Assembly: GCA_937924345.1 (NCBI GenBank)
Contig: CALDTD010000214.1
Coordinates: forward strand, 1 to 9,292
DNA length: 9,292 bases
Direction of reading: 5' to 3'
Source of the DNA: an uncultured Flavobacteriales bacterium
GTDB taxonomy: Bacteria; Bacteroidota; Bacteroidia; Flavobacteriales_D; Parvicellaceae
In this document: piece after piece, positions 1-5,073 of the stretch
Layout: each line of letters starts with the position of its first letter
Numbering within the stretch: the stretch's first letter is position 1
Made by a program: the position numbers and the translations under genes
Notes under the pieces: generated by a model
The model's input: the letters and a program-made list of their open reading frames with translations, nothing else
The model's database searches: none
What the model was told of the DNA's origin: nothing

Positions 1-539
1 ATATAAATAGACAGTTACCAGCTTTACATTCTACAGTTGGAAAACAGAAAGTAGAGGAAGTAGGAGCCCGATTATTAGACATTAATCCAGCGTTAAAATT
101 GACCCAAATAGATGAGTTTTTAATTCCGGAACGAATGGATGAAATTTTAAAATCTAACAGTTTTTCTTTTGTAATGGACTGTATAGATAGTGTTTCTCCT
201 AAAGTAAATTTAATTAAAGCTTGTAGAAGAAATAAAGTTCGTTGTGTAAGTTCAATGGGTGCTGGTGGAAAAATGGATCCTAGCCAAGTTCAGGTAAAAG
301 ATATTTCAAAAGTAAAAGGTTGTCAGCTTGGGCAAGCAGTAAAAAAACAATTAAAAAAGCATAAGATTGATCGTGGTATTCGTGCAGTTTTTTCTACCGA
401 AGCTGCAGATCGAAATTCATTGAAATTGACAGATGGAACAAACTTTAAAAAGTCATTTTACGGAACAAGCTCCTATATGCCAGCCATTTTTGGGCTATAT
501 GCTGCGGCAGAGGTAATTAACTATCTTAGAAAGCAGTAG
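1..539 (+). CDS. tcdA: tRNA threonylcarbamoyladenosine dehydratase TcdA (3' part, 5' end outside window)
   Basis: This is an E1-like (ThiF/MoeB superfamily) enzyme. The family uses ATP to cyclise the t6A modification at position 37 of ANN-decoding tRNAs to ct6A, in the cytoplasm. The reading frame is open from base 3 and encodes 178 residues before TAG at 537-539. In this fragment NRQ (2-4) and VGKQKVE (12-18) match the adenylation-site Arg/Lys region. DCIDSVSPK (59-67) carries the conserved Asp, and GAGGKMDPSQVQV (86-98) and FSTE (130-133) are typical of TcdA/CsdL rather than ThiF or MoeB. Roughly 60-70 N-terminal residues, including the glycine-rich nucleotide loop, lie upstream of the window. 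A TTG at 99-101 could be mistaken for a start, but homology continues upstream of it, so it is internal. The gene converges on bshC with only 2 bp between the stops. Identification is firm from motif recall; no alignment was run. Confidence 0.92.
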   Translation, partial: INRQLPALHSTVGKQKVEEVGARLLDINPALKLTQIDEFLIPERMDEILKSNSFSFVMDCIDSVSPKVNLIKACRRNKVRCVSSMGAGGKMDPSQVQVKDISKVKGCQLGQAVKKQLKKHKIDRGIRAVFSTEAADRNSLKLTDGTNFKKSFYGTSSYMPAIFGLYAAAEVINYLRKQ

Positions 540-541
540 AT

Positions 542-2116
542 TTATTGTTCAATAACTTTTATTTTTGAATTAAACACGTCACTTTTTTCTATCAAGTTAT
601 TTATGTAGTTTGTTGGGGCTTTTAAGTAGTTTGGAATAAAGTTTTCGCTACGTTCTGCTAACTTACCGTTTGGAATAATTTTCTCTTGGATTTTCTTTAG
701 CTTATTTATAGATATTTCCTCTCGTTGTTTAATACTTCGCTGTGTTTTTTTGTTAATGTTGTCAAGTCCTTTTTGCATTTTTGTAAACTCAGCTTCTATC
801 ATTCCTTTAAGTGACGCATCTATTGGAATCGCTTTATTCAACGTAGCTTCTTTTACGATTTCTAATTGTTTTTTTTCAGCTTCAAAATCAACTTGAGTGG
901 CTTCGTTGTTTGCTAAATAAGTTTTTATTAAATTTGCCTCATCCAAAAAGAAATCTTCGAGTTTTAAATTTAATTCATCAATAGTTTTTAATGATTTCTG
1001 ATCTATCGTCAAAAATAAATCTCTTAAAACTAAAATAGGATAAGGAATATTTAGTCGATTAAAGTTACTTTTTAATTGTAACCAATAAGCTAATTCTCCA
1101 GGGCCTCCAACATAAGCTAGATTTGGTAATATTGCTTCTTGATAAACAGGTCTAAAAACGGCGTTTGGACTAAATCGTTCTGGATACTCATTTAGTTCTT
1201 TCAAAATTTCTTCTTTTGTAAATGAGATAGACGTATTTAGGATTTTATAGTTATCGTTTTCTAATACAATTCGTTCTCTTAAGTTATCCCTCAAGTAAAA
1301 TAAATTAATTTCTCTTGGAGTAACTTGAGCTTTGTAACCCAATTGTTCCAACCTTTCAGAAGTAGTGTTTATAAGCTCAAAAGATTGTTCCGATTCTAGT
1401 TCTTGCTTTAATGTGGGGATAAAACTTTTCTTAAGTAATCTATCATCTCCATCTAAAATAAGTAATCCTTGTTCTTTAAATAGTCGATTCACCCATTTTG
1501 TAGTGTTACTTGTTAAAGTATCTTCACTGTTTCTAGGTTCAAAAATTGTTTTTAAAGTCTCCGCTTGATTTCCTAAAACCTCGAAAAGTTCTTCATAAAC
1601 GTTATCAAATAGTGAGTTTGGCATTCTTCCAACCGCACCTTTTAGCGCTGTGTAAGCTTTTAATTCTGTTCTATATACTTTAGTATGATTAATTTCTTCA
1701 AAATCATGATCTTCACTAGCTAACCAAAATAATGGGATTATATTTTTTTCTGGAAATTTATTATTTAGCTGTTGCGCCAACTTTATAATTGAAACTATTT
1801 TGTGTATAAAGTATTGTGGGCCGCCAAACAAACCTAACTGATGACCTGTAGTCACAACATAAGTGTTTGCCTCTAATAATAGGTTTAGATTTGAGGGAAA
1901 AGGAATATTATTCTTTTCGTATTGAAGTTTTAGTTGCTGAACTAGTAACGTCCTTTTTTCTTTAGAAAAGTCTATTGAATTTATTTTAGTTTTAAAATCT
2001 TCAAGTGAGTTACTGTTTTCATAAAAAGGTTTTAATGTCTCTTTAGAATTTGTATAATCTAATATTAAATCTGAAACTTGTCCAGCGTCTTTTAGTCCAA
2101 TAGTTTGTGTACTCAT
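542..2116 (-). CDS. bshC: Bacillithiol biosynthesis cysteine-adding enzyme BshC
   Basis: BshC is the putative cysteine ligase of the last bacillithiol step, joining cysteine to glucosaminyl-malate made by BshA and BshB. It is cytoplasmic. From the chosen start the protein has 524 residues, a normal family length. Visible motifs are TTGHQLGLFGGP (89-100) and WLASEDHDFEE (131-141), the nucleotidyltransferase-like active-site region. LLILDGDD lies at 218-225. A conserved FSPNAVFRPVYQE stretch (315-327) is followed by a YVGGPGE segment (335-341). A Lys/Glu-rich helical stretch at about 375-480 fits the family's C-terminal coiled coil. The frame stays open upstream to a TTG at 2171-2173, but the ATG at 2114-2116 is preferred: it gives the usual BshC N-terminus and sits just after a Bacteroidetes promoter, whereas the extra 19 residues would overlap that promoter. 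bshA and bshB are not in the window. Confidence 0.93.
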   Translation of the reverse strand: MSTQTIGLKDAGQVSDLILDYTNSKETLKPFYENSNSLEDFKTKINSIDFSKEKRTLLVQQLKLQYEKNNIPFPSNLNLLLEANTYVVTTGHQLGLFGGPQYFIHKIVSIIKLAQQLNNKFPEKNIIPLFWLASEDHDFEEINHTKVYRTELKAYTALKGAVGRMPNSLFDNVYEELFEVLGNQAETLKTIFEPRNSEDTLTSNTTKWVNRLFKEQGLLILDGDDRLLKKSFIPTLKQELESEQSFELINTTSERLEQLGYKAQVTPREINLFYLRDNLRERIVLENDNYKILNTSISFTKEEILKELNEYPERFSPNAVFRPVYQEAILPNLAYVGGPGELAYWLQLKSNFNRLNIPYPILVLRDLFLTIDQKSLKTIDELNLKLEDFFLDEANLIKTYLANNEATQVDFEAEKKQLEIVKEATLNKAIPIDASLKGMIEAEFTKMQKGLDNINKKTQRSIKQREEISINKLKKIQEKIIPNGKLAERSENFIPNYLKAPTNYINNLIEKSDVFNSKIKVIEQ

Positions 2117-2121
2117 ATTTA

Positions 2122-2150
2122 CAAAAGTAATTTTTTTTATAAGGTTGCAA
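2122..2150 (-). promoter_or_regulatory. Bacteroidetes-type promoter of bshC
   Basis: On the minus strand a TACTTTTG box (2122-2129) matches the -7 consensus TAnnTTTG exactly. A TTG (2148-2150) lies 18 bp upstream, within the 17-23 bp spacing described for Flavobacterium promoters. Only 5 bases separate the -7 box from the bshC ATG, so transcription would start at or almost at the start codon. This is inferred from sequence only. Confidence 0.6.
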
Positions 2151-2178
2151 TTTTGATTAACAATTCTTGTCAACCTTA
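2140..2178. repeat. 8-bp perfect inverted repeat flanking the bshC -33 element
   Basis: TAAGGTTG (2140-2147) is the exact reverse complement of CAACCTTA (2171-2178), with 23 bp between the arms. On the minus strand one arm lies upstream of the -33 TTG and the other in the -33/-7 spacer, which is where an operator would sit. It is not a good terminator: the loop is long and no T tract follows in the bshC direction. Confidence 0.4.
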
Positions 2179-2261
2179 GAACCTTTATGTCGCTTTCTTA
2201 CTAGTTTACTTACAGCAGTTATGGTCGTAATATTAATTTAACCTTAGTTTGAAAGATCACT

Positions 2262-2831
2262 TTAGCTAATTATAGAATTTCCAATAAATATATAACCAGC
2301 AATTAGTAGTGCTTCCCCTAGAAGTATCGCAAAGAAAAACTTTTTAAAATTATAATTTATACTTCCCGAAACAAAGCAAATCAAATCAGTCGGAACAATT
2401 GGAAATAACGCCCATCCCATAATGATCCAACTACCATATTTTTCCATTTTGGTTTTTATAATGTTTATTTTTTCTGATTTACTTCCAAACAGCGTTGAAG
2501 GAGTTAAATAAGAGGATGCAAAATACATGATAGAAGCGCCTATTTGAATTCCTATTAGAGACATGAAAAAGACAAAAAGCGGTGAGTTTGGGTAGAGGCC
2601 TAAACCTAATATTACAAAAGGTGTGCTTGGTAATAAAAACAGAGATCTAATGCTAGATAAAAGTATGTAGGCAATGAGTACTGTGGTTCTGTTTTCTCCT
2701 AAAAAGAGTATTAAGTTATTTACAGTTACTTGGTCTGCATAATAAAAATATAAACCAAGAAATGAGATGGTTAGCAAAACCCAAAGGCAGCGTAATATTT
2801 TTTTATAACGATAAAAAGAGGCGTCGTTCAT
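2262..2831 (-). CDS. VTT-domain (TVP38/TMEM64, DedA-related) inner-membrane protein
   Basis: This is a 189-residue polytopic membrane protein. Hydrophobic segments lie at about 12-31, 50-65, 84-105 and 164-184. Between them are two partly polar, probably re-entrant stretches. The first, RSLFLLPSTPF (62-72), is followed by a Gly-rich run. The second, FPIVPTDLICFVSG (143-156), has the Pro-x-x-Pro-(T/N)-(D/N) plus Gly pattern of VTT domains. The VTT/DedA superfamily includes lipid scramblases and undecaprenyl-phosphate flippases, but the substrate of this subgroup cannot be read from the sequence. The ATG is 5 bp after the stop of the small basic secreted protein, so the two genes are very likely cotranscribed. 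No convincing terminator follows it before bshC, which has its own promoter. The family call is good and the function unknown. Confidence 0.8.
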   Translation of the reverse strand: MNDASFYRYKKILRCLWVLLTISFLGLYFYYADQVTVNNLILFLGENRTTVLIAYILLSSIRSLFLLPSTPFVILGLGLYPNSPLFVFFMSLIGIQIGASIMYFASSYLTPSTLFGSKSEKINIIKTKMEKYGSWIIMGWALFPIVPTDLICFVSGSINYNFKKFFFAILLGEALLIAGYIFIGNSIIS

Positions 2832-2836
2832 TATAA

Positions 2837-3124
2837 TTATTTTCTAAACCATTTTTTCCAAAACGGATCGGCAGTTTTCTTTTTCTTTAACCGGTTAGAA
2901 CGCTTTTGCTGTTTTTTCATTCGTTTACGCACTTCTTTACTTTGTATTGCTAAATGTTTTTTTGTAATTTCTTTTTCTGCTTGTTTTCTTTCTTTAGCAC
3001 GTTGTTTTTCTTTTTTTTCATAAATTTTATTGCGTGGCTCCGGGTCACTTTCCTGTGCATAAGCGATATTAGGAAAGGAAAATAGCAAACCTATTAATAA
3101 AGAGAGAACAAAAAAGATTTTCAT
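2837..3124 (-). CDS. Small secreted, very basic hypothetical protein
   Basis: I do not recognise a family. The 95-residue product starts with a clear Sec signal peptide: MK, then a hydrophobic core at about 3-19, with a likely cleavage after AYA (21-23). The mature part of about 72 residues is strongly basic: by my count 21 Lys and 8 Arg against 10 acidic residues. Much of residues 30-85 reads as an amphipathic or coiled-coil helix of KEK/KQAEKE pattern. The end is a Lys cluster (80-83) followed by an aromatic-basic tail, DPFWKKWFRK. Such a tail could bind acidic surfaces such as lipopolysaccharide, anionic lipid or nucleic acid, but that is inference. It lies between uvrC (75 bp upstream) and the VTT protein gene (5 bp downstream). 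The signal peptide and the tight spacing argue that it is a real gene. Confidence 0.75.
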   Translation of the reverse strand: MKIFFVLSLLIGLLFSFPNIAYAQESDPEPRNKIYEKKEKQRAKERKQAEKEITKKHLAIQSKEVRKRMKKQQKRSNRLKKKKTADPFWKKWFRK

Positions 3125-3147
3125 ACTGATAAGAAATTAAAAATTTA

Positions 3148-3178
3148 CAAACACTAAGTTATAGGTTTTGTTGCAAAA
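3148..3178 (-). promoter_or_regulatory. Weak candidate promoter for the small-protein/VTT pair
   Basis: On the minus strand TAGTGTTTG (3148-3156) resembles the -7 box TAnnTTTG but has one extra base between TA and TTTG. A TTTTG (3174-3178) lies 17 bp upstream. The leader would be about 23 nt before the ATG at 3124. The imperfect box makes this tentative; read-through from uvrC is the alternative. Confidence 0.25.
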
Positions 3179-3199
3179 TATATTCCTAAACGGAAAAAC

Positions 3200-5002
3200 T
3201 TACTTTTTATGCAAGGCTTTGTAAACAATATTGGCTTTTGCAGAACCAATCATTATGGTTAAGTCTTCTAGACTTGCTTCTTTTATGCGTTTAACAGATT
3301 TAAATTTACGAATTAAAGATTCTTGCGTTTTACTCCCAACACCTTTTATTTTTAACAACTCAGAATTAACCGTTCCTTTTCTTCGCTTACTTCTATGGTG
3401 GGTTATTCCAAATCTATGGGCTTCGTTTCTTAAATACTGAATAGTTTTTAATGATTCTGAACGTTTGTCTATGTAAATAGGTAAAGAGTCGCCAGGGAAG
3501 AAAATTTCTTCCAAATGTTTTGCAATTCCTACTATAGCGATAGTTCCAATTAAATCTAATGTTTTTAAGCTTTTTACAGCAGAACTCAGCTGTCCTTTTC
3601 CTCCATCAATAATTATTAGCTGGGGCAATGGTTCTTGTTCGTCCTTAAGTCTTTTGTAGCGTCTATAAACGACTTCTTCCATCGATGCAAAGTCGTCTGG
3701 TCCAATTACTGTTTTTATATTAAAATGACGATAATCTTTTTTACTTGGCTTACCATCTTTAAATACTACGCAAGCAGCCACAGGGTTAGAACCTTGAAAG
3801 TTAGAATTATCAAAACATTCTATATGGCGTGGAAATTCTTTTAATCGTAAATCTTTTTTTATTGTTTCTAATACGCGTAAAGTATGTTTCTCTGGATCTA
3901 GGTTTTTCTGTTGTTTTTGCTTTTCTAATTTTGTTGCGTTAGCATTTATAAAAGACATGTTCAACAATTCTTTTTTTGCCCCTTTTAGCGGAATTGTAAT
4001 TTTTTGATTGGCTAACTGAATTGGTAATGGTTCTGGTATAAGAATTTCTGTTGTTTCTGATGGGAAACGTTTTCTTATTTCGATAATTCCACTTGCTAAT
4101 AAATCGGTATTACTTTCGTCTAATTTCTTTTTAATTTCTAGGGTGTAACTTTGTATAATTGCCCCGTCTATAACTTTTAAGTAGTTAACATAAGCTGTAT
4201 TAATATCACTATCGATGTTAAATACATCAACATCTTTTATTGTAGTACTAACAACGGTAGATTTTGCTTGAAATTTTTCAATTTTTGTTAGTTTATATTT
4301 AATGTCTGCAGCTTTTTCAAACTCTAACTTTTCGGAGTGAGCCAACATTTTTGTTTTCAGCTCTTCTATTACAGATTTTGTTTTTCCTCTAAGTACAGCC
4401 CTTACATTATTTAGTCTTTCTTTATATTCTGCTTGAGAAACTTCTGCTTGGCAACATCCTTTACAATTACCAATGTAATACTCTACCGAGGTTTTAAACT
4501 CTTTTTTACCAATGTTTTCAAGTGTTAATTTATGTGTACAACTTCTTATATCAAAACTGTCTTTAAAAAGTGTCAATAATGTTTTTATAGTTGTAACTGA
4601 GTGAAAAGGTCCAAAGTATTCTCCAGTTCCTTTTTCTAATGTTCTTGTATATACAATTCTAGGAAATGGTTCTTTTTTTATACAAACCCAAGGGTAAGTT
4701 TTATCATCCTTTAATTGAATATTAAATTTAGGTTGTAATTTTTTAATGAGCGTGTTCTCCAACAGCAATGCATCCATTTCTGTCGGAACTTTAATGGTTT
4801 TTATGCGAACTATTTTTTTTACTAAAACTCTAGTCTTAGCATTGTGCTGCGCATTTGTATTAAAATAAGAACTTACTCTGTTTTTTAAACTTTTAGCCTT
4901 TCCAACATAAATTACCACATCGTTTTTATCAAAATATTGATATACACCTGGCGAAGATGGTAATGCTTTTATAGTATTTGCTATCTGTTCTGATTTAGGC
5001 AT
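3200..5002 (-). CDS. uvrC: Excinuclease ABC subunit C (UvrC)
   Basis: UvrC makes the two incisions around a DNA lesion in nucleotide excision repair, after UvrA/UvrB recognition. The 600-residue protein is full length. The N-terminal GIY-YIG nuclease (about 12-95) shows GVY (19-21), IYVGKAKSLKNR (31-42) with Tyr32 and Arg42, and a likely catalytic Glu82. A Cys-containing linker follows (155-184), then a UVR motif for UvrB binding (LEFEKAADIKYKL, 226-238). The RNase H-like 5' nuclease domain has Asp398 (FDNS), the Asp436/437 pair (GPDD), Asp466 (IIIDGGKGQL) and His536 (FGITHHR). A helix-hairpin-helix pair ends the protein (about 549-597). The cysteine ligand set differs from Escherichia coli: Cys155, Cys180 and Cys184 align, but the second position is Ser172, and Cys183 replaces a proline. 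The start is ATG, 8 bases after a consensus -7 box. Its promoter suggests it is transcribed independently of the receptor gene upstream. Confidence 0.97.
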   Translation of the reverse strand: MPKSEQIANTIKALPSSPGVYQYFDKNDVVIYVGKAKSLKNRVSSYFNTNAQHNAKTRVLVKKIVRIKTIKVPTEMDALLLENTLIKKLQPKFNIQLKDDKTYPWVCIKKEPFPRIVYTRTLEKGTGEYFGPFHSVTTIKTLLTLFKDSFDIRSCTHKLTLENIGKKEFKTSVEYYIGNCKGCCQAEVSQAEYKERLNNVRAVLRGKTKSVIEELKTKMLAHSEKLEFEKAADIKYKLTKIEKFQAKSTVVSTTIKDVDVFNIDSDINTAYVNYLKVIDGAIIQSYTLEIKKKLDESNTDLLASGIIEIRKRFPSETTEILIPEPLPIQLANQKITIPLKGAKKELLNMSFINANATKLEKQKQQKNLDPEKHTLRVLETIKKDLRLKEFPRHIECFDNSNFQGSNPVAACVVFKDGKPSKKDYRHFNIKTVIGPDDFASMEEVVYRRYKRLKDEQEPLPQLIIIDGGKGQLSSAVKSLKTLDLIGTIAIVGIAKHLEEIFFPGDSLPIYIDKRSESLKTIQYLRNEAHRFGITHHRSKRRKGTVNSELLKIKGVGSKTQESLIRKFKSVKRIKEASLEDLTIMIGSAKANIVYKALHKK

Positions 5003-5010
5003 CTCTTTTA

Positions 5011-5040
5011 CAAATATAGAATAGAAGAGCTTAAATCCAA
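5011..5040 (-). promoter_or_regulatory. Bacteroidetes-type promoter of uvrC
   Basis: On the minus strand TATATTTG (5011-5018) is an exact TAnnTTTG -7 box. A TTG (5038-5040) lies 19 bp upstream. Only 8 bases, TAAAAGAG, separate the -7 box from the ATG, so the mRNA would have a very short leader or none. The purine-rich AAAAGAG could also act as a weak ribosome site if transcription started further upstream. Confidence 0.65.
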
Positions 5041-5056
5041 TTGCATTAAATCCAAT
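5031..5056. repeat. 11-bp tandem direct repeat over the uvrC promoter
   Basis: TTAAATCCAAT occurs at 5031-5041 and again, identically, at 5046-5056. The copies are separated by TGCA, giving a 15-bp period. On the minus strand each copy reads ATTGGATTTAA. The promoter-proximal copy contains the -33 TTG, and the distal copy supplies a second TTG 15 bp upstream. It could be a paired regulator site, a spare -33 element or a chance duplication. Confidence 0.75.
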
Positions 5057-5073
5057 ATGTTTAGAGTATAATC

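Noticed and set aside
542..555. TTATTGTTCAATAA palindrome as a firm tcdA terminator
   Set aside because: The stem is only 5-6 A/T-rich pairs with a tiny loop, too weak to call as an intrinsic terminator despite the T-rich stretch that follows.
1365..1568. Short plus-strand open frame inside bshC
   Set aside because: Ser/Phe-rich translation typical of the antisense of an AT-rich gene, entirely inside a conserved bshC segment, with no promoter or start signal.
2117..2173. 19-residue N-terminal extension of BshC from a TTG start
   Set aside because: The extension overlaps the -7 and -33 boxes and does not look like the family N-terminus; ATG at 2114-2116 fits length and promoter better.
2140..2178. 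The TAAGGTTG/CAACCTTA inverted repeat as a terminator for the VTT gene
   Set aside because: The loop is 23 bases, and on the minus strand the stem is followed by an A run rather than a T run; it overlaps the bshC promoter instead.
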